A stretch of DNA of 64,000 nt. It comes from CBDDBX01 sp965225955 (GTDB lineage Bacteria > Acidobacteriota > Aminicenantia > UBA2199). Below are positions 25,593 to 33,552 of this stretch, one piece after another. Location: NCBI GenBank assembly GCA_965225955.1, contig CBDDBX010000006.1, positions 1-64,000 of the forward strand. Direction: 5' to 3'. The notes under the pieces are model-generated. The model had not been told where the DNA came from and did not search any database. It saw only the letters and a program-made list of their open reading frames with translations. Every line of letters starts with the position of its first letter. Position 1 is the stretch's first letter. The position numbers and the translations under genes were made by a program.

Positions 25593-26912
25593 ATGAAAAG
25601 GAAAATATATAAAAACCTACTAGTGTGGAAAGAAGAAGGTATAAGAAAACCCCTTTTACTGCAGGGAGCCCGTCAAGTAGGTAAAACATATTGTCTTGAA
25701 GAATTTGGAAAAAAAGAATTTGATAGTTATCATCTTTTCGATTTCATGGAAAGGCCTGAATTGAATAGAATTTTTGATTCAGATTTACAACCGGAGAGAA
25801 TAATAAGAGATCTCAGCATTCTGAACAATACGGACATTAATATAGAGAGGGACCTGATAATTTTTGACGAGATCCAACAATGCCCAAAAGCTGTAACATC
25901 ACTGAAATACTTTGCACAAAAAATGCCCTCAGCCTATATTGCAGCTTCTGGCTCGTTATTGGGAATAGGTCTGGGAGACAGCTCATTTCCAGTAGGAAAA
26001 GTCAGGCATCTTAAGCTTTATCCAATGGACTTTGAAGAGTTCCTTATAGCACTTAGCCAGGATATGCTTGTAGAATATATAGACTCCCTATTATCAAAAC
26101 AGTCAATTTCAGAACCTATTCACAGCAAAATCTGGACATTTTTCAAATACTACATGATAACCGGAGGCCTTCCTGAAATAGTCAGAACTTTTGTAGATAT
26201 GCAGGATAAACCTTTTACAGCATTCTCTGCTGTTCGTAAACTTCAATCAGAATTACTTGCAGATTATATCAATGATATTGCAAAACATTCCGGTAAAATA
26301 AAATCTGTTAAAATAGAAGCGGTTTTCAAAAACATACCCTTACAGCTGGCAAGAGAATCTGGCATAAAGAAATTTATCTTTAAAGATGTTTTACCACAAA
26401 ATTCGAGATACTCATCATTAGAAGCGCCCATCGAATGGTTAATAAAATCTGGATTGGTACTGAAAGTTCCAATTTGTAGTAAACCTGCATTTCCATTACA
26501 GGCATATTCTGATGAGAAAAAATTTAAACTATATATGTTTGACACCGGCATATTGGGCTGCATGTTGAACCTATCACCTAAAACTATCTTTTCTTACGAT
26601 TATGGCTCATATAAGGGATACTTTGCAGAAAACATTGTTCTTACTGAACTCTGTACTCAGTGGCACAAAAGCATATATTCCTGGAGCAGAAATAGCTCTG
26701 AAATTGAATTTTTGGTAGAATCAAATGAAGAGATTATTCCGGTTGAGGTTAAATCCGGCATCAATACAAAAGCCAAAAGTCTGAAAATATATATTGAAAA
26801 ATATTCTCCAGCAAGGGCATTTCTACTCAGTGGGACTCCTGCGATATCAACAAATAACAAAACAACATTACTACCTCTTTATATGGCTTCCAGACTTTTC
26901 ACTATCGATTAA
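25593..26912 (+). CDS. AAA_14/DUF4143 ATPase
   Basis: The 439-residue protein has an N-terminal AAA domain with Walker A LLLQGARQVGKTYCLEEF (GARQVGKT at 25-32), Walker B IIFDEIQQCPKAV (91-95 core), and the sensor-like IAASGSLLGI. Next comes YPMDFEEFL, a usual element of this family. The C-terminal DUF4143 domain resembles a nuclease fold with EIEFLV and PVEVKSG, the latter like the E-V-K of restriction endonuclease-type sites. These ATPases are scattered by transfer among bacteria and archaea and their role is not known. A GGAG site 7 nt upstream supports the ATG. The 32-bp repeat array lies just upstream. Confidence 0.9.
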   Translation: MKRKIYKNLLVWKEEGIRKPLLLQGARQVGKTYCLEEFGKKEFDSYHLFDFMERPELNRIFDSDLQPERIIRDLSILNNTDINIERDLIIFDEIQQCPKAVTSLKYFAQKMPSAYIAASGSLLGIGLGDSSFPVGKVRHLKLYPMDFEEFLIALSQDMLVEYIDSLLSKQSISEPIHSKIWTFFKYYMITGGLPEIVRTFVDMQDKPFTAFSAVRKLQSELLADYINDIAKHSGKIKSVKIEAVFKNIPLQLARESGIKKFIFKDVLPQNSRYSSLEAPIEWLIKSGLVLKVPICSKPAFPLQAYSDEKKFKLYMFDTGILGCMLNLSPKTIFSYDYGSYKGYFAENIVLTELCTQWHKSIYSWSRNSSEIEFLVESNEEIIPVEVKSGINTKAKSLKIYIEKYSPARAFLLSGTPAISTNNKTTLLPLYMASRLFTID

Positions 26913-26999
26913 CGCTATCATTATATAACCAGATAGAAGCTCGTAGTAATTATAATTGCCTGATTAATGGTTAAGTATTTGTTTTTTGATTGGGAGGAG

Positions 27000-27019
27000 C
27001 CCCCCGGTTTCCCGGGAGG
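27000..27019. terminator. GC-rich hairpin between AAA ATPase gene and mutB
   Basis: An inverted repeat of C/G-rich arms (about 8 bp with one mismatch, loop TTTC) lies between the convergent gene ends at 26912 and 27042. It lacks a clear T tract. The rest of this 129-bp interval shows nothing recognisable. Confidence 0.5.
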
Positions 27020-27041
27020 ATATTTTAATTGATAATATTAA

Positions 27042-29228
27042 TTAAGCAAATCTTTTTTCTACTTCTTCCATAATTGTTATTGCTGCCTCAGGAATTTTTG
27101 TTCCAGGGCCAAATATGGCTGAAGCACCGTGCTCATAAAGATAATCATAATCCTGAGCAGGAATAACACCACCACAGATTACAATAATATCTTCACGACC
27201 CAGTTTTTTAAGTTCTTCAATAAGCTGAGGTAACAGAGTCTTATGACCAGCAGCAAGAGAACTCATACCAACAACGTGTACATCATTCTCAACCGCCTGG
27301 GCTGCCGTTTCAGCAGGAGTCTGGAAAAGAGGTCCCATATCCACGTCAAATCCCATGTCTGCATAAGCTGTAGCAACTACTTTAGCTCCTCTGTCATGAC
27401 CATCCTGACCCATTTTGGCAACCATAATTCTTGGTCTTCTACCCTCTTTTTCAGCAAAAGCATTAGTCATTTCACGAGCTTTTGAAACCACTCTGTTCTC
27501 TTCAGTTTCACTATATTCGCTACTGTATACACCGGAAATTGTTTTAGTCATAGCCTGATACCTTCCGCAAACTTTTTCAACTGCATCAGAAATTTCACCA
27601 AGTGAAGCTCTCACTCTTGCAGCATCAACTGCCAGAGCCAGAAGGTTACCTTCACCACTTTCTGTAGCTTTTGTAATAGCTTCCAGAGCTGCTTTAACTT
27701 TAGATTCATCTCTGTTCTTTTTAAGCTCTTCAAGCCTCTTGATCTGTGAGATACGAACGCTTGTATTATCTACTTCCAGAATTTCAATTGGATCTTCTTT
27801 TTCCAGTCTGTATTTATTAACACCAACAATAGTTTCTGAACCTGAATCAATTCTTGCCTGACGTCTTGCAGCAGCTTCCTCAATTCTCATTTTTGGAATA
27901 CCAGCTTCAATCGCTTTTGTCATACCACCATAAGCTTCAACTTCCAGAATATGTTTCCAGCCTTTTTCAAGGAGTTCGTTAGTTAGTGATTCAACATAGT
28001 ATGAACCAGCCCACGGGTCAATTACTTTGGTAATACTTGTTTCATCCTGCAGATACAGCTGAGTATTTCTCGCAATTCTTGCAGAAAAGTCAGTTGGCAG
28101 AGCAATCGCCTCATCAAGAGCGTTGGTATGCAGTGACTGTGTATGACCAAGAGAAGCAGCCATAGCTTCAATACATGTTCTTGTTACATTATTGAAAGGG
28201 TCCTGCTCAGTCAGACTCCAACCGGAAGTCTGTGAGTGAGTTCTGAGAGACATTGACTTCTCTTTTTTAGGATTAAACTGCTTAATCAGTTTAGCCCAGA
28301 TAAGCCTTGCAGCTCTCATCTTTGCAACTTCCATGAAGTAGTTCATGCCCTGTGCCCAGAAGAAGGAGAGACGTGGAGCAAATGCATCAACATCAAGTCC
28401 TGCTTTAATACCGGTCTTAACATATTCAAGGCCATCAGCAAGAGTATATGCCATTTCCAGGTCAGCAGTAGCACCAGCTTCCTGCATATGATAACCGGAA
28501 ATACTGATACTATTGAATTTAGGCATATTATTAGCAGTGAATTCAAAGATATCAGCAATAATCTTAATTGATGTTTCAGGTGGATAGATATAAGTATTTC
28601 TAACCATATATTCTTTCAGAATATCGTTCTGAATTGTACCTGCCAGAAGTTCAGGTTTAACACCCTGTTCTTCAGCTGCAACGATGTAGAAAGCAAGAAC
28701 CGGCAGAACCGCACCGTTCATTGTCATCGATACTGACATCTTATCCAGAGGAATTCCATCAAAAAGGATCTTCATATCTTCAATAGAATCGATTGCAACA
28801 CCGGCTTTACCAACGTCACCAACAACTCTCTGATGATCAGAGTCATAACCTCTGTGAGTTGCAAGGTCAAAAGCTACAGACAGCCCTTTCTGTCCCGCAG
28901 CAAGATTTCTTTTATAAAATGCATTACTCTCTTCAGCTGTAGAGAATCCTGCATACTGTCTTACTGTCCATGGACGCTGTACATACATTGTTGCATAAGG
29001 TCCTCTTAGAAAAGGAGGCATACCTGCAACATAGTCCTGATGGTGAAGCTCTTTAGTATCTTCAGCAGTATAAAGAGGCTTAACATCAATCTGCTCCATT
29101 GTTTTCCAGGACATATCCTCTGCACTCTTTCCTGCAGTTTTTTCAAATTCGCTGCCCCAGTTACTATCAGCAGCACTATCTGATACCGGCGAAATATCTA
29201 TCTTTGTAAAATCCGGTTTTTTGCTCAT
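27042..29228 (-). CDS. mutB: Methylmalonyl-CoA mutase large (catalytic) subunit
   Basis: The enzyme interconverts succinyl-CoA and (R)-methylmalonyl-CoA with adenosylcobalamin. At 728 residues it has normal length. The N-terminal TIM barrel contains RPWTVRQYAGFSTAEESN and AVLPVLAFYI, with SQTSGWSLTEQDPFNN further on. The C-terminal B12-binding domain has KMGQDGHDRGAKVVATAYAD, with the cobalt-ligand His of DxHxxG, and the GG loop region GHKTLLP / ICGGVIP. The start overlaps the mutA stop by 4 bp. With mutA and meaB it would serve propionate metabolism or succinate-propionate interconversion. No epimerase or carboxylase gene is in the window. Confidence 0.97.
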   Translation of the reverse strand: MSKKPDFTKIDISPVSDSAADSNWGSEFEKTAGKSAEDMSWKTMEQIDVKPLYTAEDTKELHHQDYVAGMPPFLRGPYATMYVQRPWTVRQYAGFSTAEESNAFYKRNLAAGQKGLSVAFDLATHRGYDSDHQRVVGDVGKAGVAIDSIEDMKILFDGIPLDKMSVSMTMNGAVLPVLAFYIVAAEEQGVKPELLAGTIQNDILKEYMVRNTYIYPPETSIKIIADIFEFTANNMPKFNSISISGYHMQEAGATADLEMAYTLADGLEYVKTGIKAGLDVDAFAPRLSFFWAQGMNYFMEVAKMRAARLIWAKLIKQFNPKKEKSMSLRTHSQTSGWSLTEQDPFNNVTRTCIEAMAASLGHTQSLHTNALDEAIALPTDFSARIARNTQLYLQDETSITKVIDPWAGSYYVESLTNELLEKGWKHILEVEAYGGMTKAIEAGIPKMRIEEAAARRQARIDSGSETIVGVNKYRLEKEDPIEILEVDNTSVRISQIKRLEELKKNRDESKVKAALEAITKATESGEGNLLALAVDAARVRASLGEISDAVEKVCGRYQAMTKTISGVYSSEYSETEENRVVSKAREMTNAFAEKEGRRPRIMVAKMGQDGHDRGAKVVATAYADMGFDVDMGPLFQTPAETAAQAVENDVHVVGMSSLAAGHKTLLPQLIEELKKLGREDIIVICGGVIPAQDYDYLYEHGASAIFGPGTKIPEAAITIMEEVEKRFA

Positions 29229-31183
29229 GACATTACTCCTATTCTTTTGTGCAGTCTTGAAATGATCCCGTAGTTATCTGCGCCCATATAAATGAACTCA
29301 TCAACCCCAGCTTCTTTATGGGCATCAATCTGATCTTTCGGGAACCCTGCAAGAATAACCGGGAGTTTCTCTTTAGCATCTCCGAGAGCCTTAATAAAAG
29401 CAGGAACAATTTCAGGATAGGTATCATCTGTTGAACATATTGCCACAGCATCAACCCCAGCTTCCACAGCAGCTTTTGCAGCATCTTCAGGTGTTGCGAA
29501 ACCTTTAGGGTAAACAACTTCAAAAGCTCCGGTTTCAAAGAAACCTTTTGTAAAATCTGCTCTGGCTTTATACTGGCCAAGACCACCCATATTGGCAAGG
29601 AAGAGTTTAGGATTTCTGCCCTCTTTTTCATTAAAAGCAAAAACATCATCTCTCATTCCTTCATATTTATCTGCAATTCTGTGAATATTCAGAGCATCTA
29701 CTTTGAAATCTGAAGATTCTGCCATCTTAGCAGCAATTTCTTCTACTGAAGCTCTTTCAACAAATGCCTCAGGCTTCTCTTCTGTAGTATTGGCATACAT
29801 ATTAACACCAACTACTTTGGCTTTTCTCTTAGCAGTATCAGCCCATCTTTTTTCAGCTACTTCAGTGATTGCTTTCTGAGGAGCCCCTGTTTTAAGTGCT
29901 TCAACCATTCCGCCATCAGCTTCAATAGCCTGAAAACCTTTCCATGCAGCATTCAGAATCTCTTCTGTGAGTTTTTCTATATAGAATGAACCACCAGCAG
30001 GGTCAATAAGCTGATCCATATGGCTCTCTTCTTTAAGAATTATCTGTACATTTCTTGAAATTCTTCTGGCAAAATCATCCTCTTTACCAGTAATTTCATT
30101 GAAAGCACTTGTATGAATACTGTTAACACCACCAACAACTGCAGAAAAGGCTTCTGTTGTTGTTCTGAGCATGTTTACATAAGGATCATACTTTGTCTGA
30201 CTGTAAGCAGAAGTTCTTGCATGAACATAGAGTGCTGCAGATTCTTCACTTCCACCGTAAGACTTAACAATCTTACTCCAGATAACTCTTGCAGCTCTGA
30301 ATTTAGCTATCTCCATAAAGAAGTTGGGACTTACTGCCATTGTAAATCTGACTCTTCCTGCAACTTCATCTATTGACAAGCCTCTGTCCAGCATTCTGTT
30401 TATATATTCAACTGCTGTAGTAAAAGCATAAGACAGTTCCTGAACTGCACTGGCGCCGGCATTCACATATGCTGTTGAATCAACACCTACTGTTCTTAGT
30501 GAACTTTTATTATCAATTGCCCATTTAACTGAAGCAGCCATGTCATCGAAAGTCTTCTCAGTTTCCGCACCAATACAGCCATATTCTGCAAGAATTCCAA
30601 CCGGATCAGCTTCAAACGCACCTTTAACATCGGCAAGTTCAATACCTTTATCCGCTGCATATTTTTTAAGAAGTTCCAGAGTTTTTATAACTGAACTGCC
30701 AGTATTAACATAAACCGGCCATTCATTAAGGTTTATACCCTCAAAAGCAGTTTTGAACTCTTCTTCTGTTGATAGAGTAAACCCTGAACCAGTCATCAGT
30801 TTTGGACTGATTGCAGTAATTCCTTTTGCAATCTCTTTTTTTGTTATTGAATTAAACTCTTCAGCAGTGCTGCATGAGGTCTCCTGACAAATCTCCCAAC
30901 TGCGATTCAGATAACCAGTTGTTCCGGTTCCTCTCAGGAAATCTCCCTCACCGGGAAATTTATTGGAACCAGCCAGTTCACCGACATCACTTCTGAAGTA
31001 CATTGGCTCCAGAGTAATTCCTTCGTAAGTTTTTGTTTTGAGTTTTTTATCGAAAGGGGCTCCTTTCAGGAAACTCACCGCGGCTTCCTTCCACTCTTCA
31101 TATGTAGGAGTGGGGAAATCTTCTTTCAGATCAAATTTTTCCTGCAAACTGACAGTTGCATTGGTCTGAGGTTCATCCGGCAT
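29225..31183 (-). CDS. mutA: Methylmalonyl-CoA mutase small subunit
   Basis: This 652-residue protein is homologous in layout to MutB but with a degenerate B12 domain. The position of DxHxxG reads NMGGLGQYKAR, lacking the cobalt-ligand His, as is usual for the non-catalytic small subunit. The barrel part shows SPNFFMEIAKFRAARVIWS, VHARTSAYSQTKYDPYVNML and DPAGGSFYIEKLT. A GGAGG site 7 nt before the ATG supports the start. It forms a heterodimer with MutB, the next gene. Confidence 0.95.
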   Translation of the reverse strand: MPDEPQTNATVSLQEKFDLKEDFPTPTYEEWKEAAVSFLKGAPFDKKLKTKTYEGITLEPMYFRSDVGELAGSNKFPGEGDFLRGTGTTGYLNRSWEICQETSCSTAEEFNSITKKEIAKGITAISPKLMTGSGFTLSTEEEFKTAFEGINLNEWPVYVNTGSSVIKTLELLKKYAADKGIELADVKGAFEADPVGILAEYGCIGAETEKTFDDMAASVKWAIDNKSSLRTVGVDSTAYVNAGASAVQELSYAFTTAVEYINRMLDRGLSIDEVAGRVRFTMAVSPNFFMEIAKFRAARVIWSKIVKSYGGSEESAALYVHARTSAYSQTKYDPYVNMLRTTTEAFSAVVGGVNSIHTSAFNEITGKEDDFARRISRNVQIILKEESHMDQLIDPAGGSFYIEKLTEEILNAAWKGFQAIEADGGMVEALKTGAPQKAITEVAEKRWADTAKRKAKVVGVNMYANTTEEKPEAFVERASVEEIAAKMAESSDFKVDALNIHRIADKYEGMRDDVFAFNEKEGRNPKLFLANMGGLGQYKARADFTKGFFETGAFEVVYPKGFATPEDAAKAAVEAGVDAVAICSTDDTYPEIVPAFIKALGDAKEKLPVILAGFPKDQIDAHKEAGVDEFIYMGADNYGIISRLHKRIGVMS

Positions 31184-31445
31184 TATATTACCTCCAAGGT
31201 CTTTTTTAATATAAAGAATATAAGGGGTTGATTATACCCAAAACCGCCCTAAAACACAACAGGAACAAGGCCCCGGGTTTTTTTAATTTTTTATAAAAAA
31301 AGATTTAATATATCAGTACAATATAACAGGCATCCGGTAATATTACGAAAGAACAGCTATTTCCCCTGTCAAAATTCCGGCCTCCCCATTCGTAACCGTA
31401 AGAAAAACAGAAAAACATCTCATTTCCTGCTTTTCCACCTCCAAG

Positions 31446-31473
31446 TTGACATAATAAGAGGTGAGGATATAAT
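31446..31473 (+). promoter_or_regulatory. Promoter for the DUF948/YtxH/eno run
   Basis: Consensus TTGACA (31446-31451) and TATAAT (31468-31473) are 16 bp apart, with the ATG of the next gene at 31508. This is the only clear element in the 324-bp gap 31184-31507. The rest is AT-rich, with a short CCCCGGG-T7 stretch near 31270-31283, and no B12 riboswitch was recognised before mutA. Confidence 0.65.
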
Positions 31474-31507
31474 ATCTATTGTATAAATATAATTCAGGTA
31501 TAAAACT

Positions 31508-31882
31508 ATGGATGCAAGCATAACAATTATTCTATTTGTAGTAGCACTTCTTTTTTCAGTAGGTTTTCTTCTGCTTATTATTTCACTGATACCAGCAATC
31601 AATCAACTTAAAAGCTTTTTGACTGATATGGAAAAAACATCCTCGGAAGTCAGGGATCTTACTGCTAAATTAAAAGTAATAAGCGAAAAAGTGGACAAGG
31701 ATCTGGAGAAAATAGATACTGTAATTGACAGATCAAAAGATACTCTTGAAGCTGTATCAAAATCTGTCGGTGCAATAAACAAAAATGTAGTTAAACATTC
31801 CGCAGGAATATTAACACTGCTTCCGGCACTTAAATTTGTCTGGAGCATGATAAAGAAAAACAAAGGAGGAAAGAATGTCTGA
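31508..31882 (+). CDS. DUF948-type membrane-anchored coiled-coil protein
   Basis: The protein of 124 residues has one N-terminal membrane span (about residues 5-28) followed by a helical region rich in heptads (LTDMEKTSSEVRDLTAKLKV and so on). It ends with a second hydrophobic stretch near 100-115 and a basic tail. This resembles DUF948 proteins, whose role is unclear. It overlaps the YtxH gene by 8 bp. The pair is common in Gram-positive stress operons but is found more widely. Function unknown. Confidence 0.75.
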   Translation: MDASITIILFVVALLFSVGFLLLIISLIPAINQLKSFLTDMEKTSSEVRDLTAKLKVISEKVDKDLEKIDTVIDRSKDTLEAVSKSVGAINKNVVKHSAGILTLLPALKFVWSMIKKNKGGKNV

Positions 31883-32177
31883 TAACAGAGAATGCAGTGG
31901 ACTTTTAACACTTATAACCGGAGCAATAATTGGAGCTGGAGTGGCTCTTCTATATGCGCCTCAGTCAGGTAAAGAAACAAGAAAACAGCTGAAAGATGCA
32001 GGTGATAAAGCTGCAGATAATGTAAAAAAAAGCTATGAAAACCTTTCAGGTGAAGCTCAGAAAGCAATCGAAACAGTAAAAGACACCTCAGAAAAAGCTG
32101 TAACACAGATTAAAAACTTTATTGATACAGCAAAAGAATCAATTAAAACTGAAGCACAGAAGGAGACAGCTGAATAG
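31875..32177 (+). CDS. YtxH-domain protein
   Basis: The 100-residue protein begins with a Gly/Ala-rich membrane segment LLTLITGAIIGAGVALLYAP, followed by QSGKETRKQL, the YtxH signature. The remainder is a charged amphipathic helix with apolipophorin-like repeats (SYENLSGEAQKAIETVKDTS). YtxH proteins are small stress-associated membrane proteins of unknown mechanism. It starts inside the end of the DUF948 gene and is followed 40 bp later by eno. Confidence 0.85.
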   Translation: MSDNRECSGLLTLITGAIIGAGVALLYAPQSGKETRKQLKDAGDKAADNVKKSYENLSGEAQKAIETVKDTSEKAVTQIKNFIDTAKESIKTEAQKETAE

Positions 32178-32217
32178 TAACTGTTTTCCTGATTTAATTG
32201 AATAAGGAGAAATTAAA

Positions 32218-33507
32218 ATGGAAATATACAGCATTACCGGTAGAGAGATACTGGATTCCCGTGGGAACCCCACAGTAGAGGTTGATGTAGAACTGGAATC
32301 AGGGATAGTTGCAAGAGCAGCAGTACCTTCCGGTGCATCTACAGGCATACATGAAGCTCTGGAACTCAGAGATGGAGATAAAGGAAGATACCTTGGAAAA
32401 GGTGTAACCAAAGCAGTTGACAACATTAATAATGTTATTGCACCAGCTCTGGAAGGCGAATCTGTGCTTAACCAGAAGCGTATTGATGAAATCATGATGA
32501 AGCTTGATGGCACATCTGATAAATCAAAACTTGGTGCAAATGCAATGCTTGGAGTTTCAATGGCAGTAACCAAAGCTGCAGCAGCATGGACAGAACTTCC
32601 TCTGTACCAGTATATTGGCGGTATCGGCGGTATCGAACTACCAGTTCCAATGCTGAACATTATAAATGGTGGTTCACATGCAGATAACAGTGTTGATCTT
32701 CAGGAATTTATGATTATGCCTGTTGGAGCTCCCAGCTTCAAAGAAGGTCTTCGTATGAGTGCAGAAGTTTTTCATACTCTTAAAGGAGTACTTAAAGAGA
32801 AAAATTACAGCACAGCTGTTGGTGATGAAGGTGGTTTTGCACCAAATCTGAAATCCAACGAAGAAGCACTTGAAGTTATTGTAGAAGCGATAAAGAAAGC
32901 AGGATATAATCCTGGCAGCGACATCTGTATTGCCCTTGACCCTGCATCTTCAGAATTTTTTGAAAACGGCAAATATGTATTCAAAAAATCTGACGGCAGA
33001 GAACTGACATCAGCTGAGATGGTTGATTTTTATGTTAATCTCGTAGACAACTATCCTATTGTATCCATCGAAGATGGTCTGGCTGAAGATGACTGGGATG
33101 GCTGGAAAATCATGACCGAAAAACTGGGTCACAGAATTCAGCTGGTTGGAGACGATCTTTTCGTAACCAATCCCGTAAGACTGAAAATGGGAATAGATAA
33201 AGATATCGCAAACTCTATTCTTATTAAGCTGAACCAGATTGGTACAGTTACAGAAACTGTTGAAGCCGTTCGCATGGCTCAGAAAAATGGTTACACAGCT
33301 GTTATCTCACACAGATCAGGTGAAACAGAAGACACTTTCATTGCAGATCTCTCAGTAGGTCTTGCAACTGGTCAGATCAAAACCGGTTCTACTTCAAGAA
33401 GTGAAAGAATAGCTAAATACAATCAACTCCTCAGAATTGAGGAAGAACTTGGTGAAACTTCCGTGTATCGCGGAATGGACACATTTTACAATCTGAAAAA
33501 ACAGTAA
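32218..33507 (+). CDS. eno: Enolase
   Basis: Enolase converts 2-phosphoglycerate to phosphoenolpyruvate. The 429-residue protein starts SITGREILDSRGNPTVEVDV and contains VPSGASTGIHEALELRD, metal-ligand regions VGDEGGFAPN, SIEDGLAEDDWDGW and VGDDLFVTNP, and the active-site IKLNQIGTVTET and SHRSGETEDTFIAD. A strong AGGAG site precedes the ATG. It is followed 14 bp later by a hairpin and then, within 10 bp of the hairpin, the UvrA-like gene. Confidence 0.98.
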   Translation: MEIYSITGREILDSRGNPTVEVDVELESGIVARAAVPSGASTGIHEALELRDGDKGRYLGKGVTKAVDNINNVIAPALEGESVLNQKRIDEIMMKLDGTSDKSKLGANAMLGVSMAVTKAAAAWTELPLYQYIGGIGGIELPVPMLNIINGGSHADNSVDLQEFMIMPVGAPSFKEGLRMSAEVFHTLKGVLKEKNYSTAVGDEGGFAPNLKSNEEALEVIVEAIKKAGYNPGSDICIALDPASSEFFENGKYVFKKSDGRELTSAEMVDFYVNLVDNYPIVSIEDGLAEDDWDGWKIMTEKLGHRIQLVGDDLFVTNPVRLKMGIDKDIANSILIKLNQIGTVTETVEAVRMAQKNGYTAVISHRSGETEDTFIADLSVGLATGQIKTGSTSRSERIAKYNQLLRIEEELGETSVYRGMDTFYNLKKQ

Positions 33508-33520
33508 AAAAACAATATTA

Positions 33521-33543
33521 CCGGAGCAGAAATTCTGCTCCGG
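33521..33543 (+). terminator. eno terminator-like hairpin abutting the next start codon
   Basis: A perfect inverted repeat with 11-bp arms (CCGGAGCAGAA and its complement) around a single A is followed by CTTCTCTTT, a pyrimidine-rich tail. The next ATG is only 9 nt downstream. It could terminate eno transcripts with some read-through into the UvrA-like gene, which has no Shine-Dalgarno site. Confidence 0.7.
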
Positions 33544-33552
33544 CTTCTCTTT

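Noticed and set aside
25478..25612. 44-codon frame starting inside the 32-bp repeats
   Set aside because: It overlaps the ATPase start, lacks a ribosome-binding site and its sequence is set by the repeats.
20738..26912. Transposase or integrase explaining the flanking direct repeats
   Set aside because: None of the proteins between or next to the repeats has transposase or recombinase motifs; the AAA/DUF4143 protein is not one.
31184..31507. Possible cobalamin riboswitch before mutA
   Set aside because: The B12-dependent mutase made this worth looking for, but no B12-box-like motif or long structured leader was recognised.
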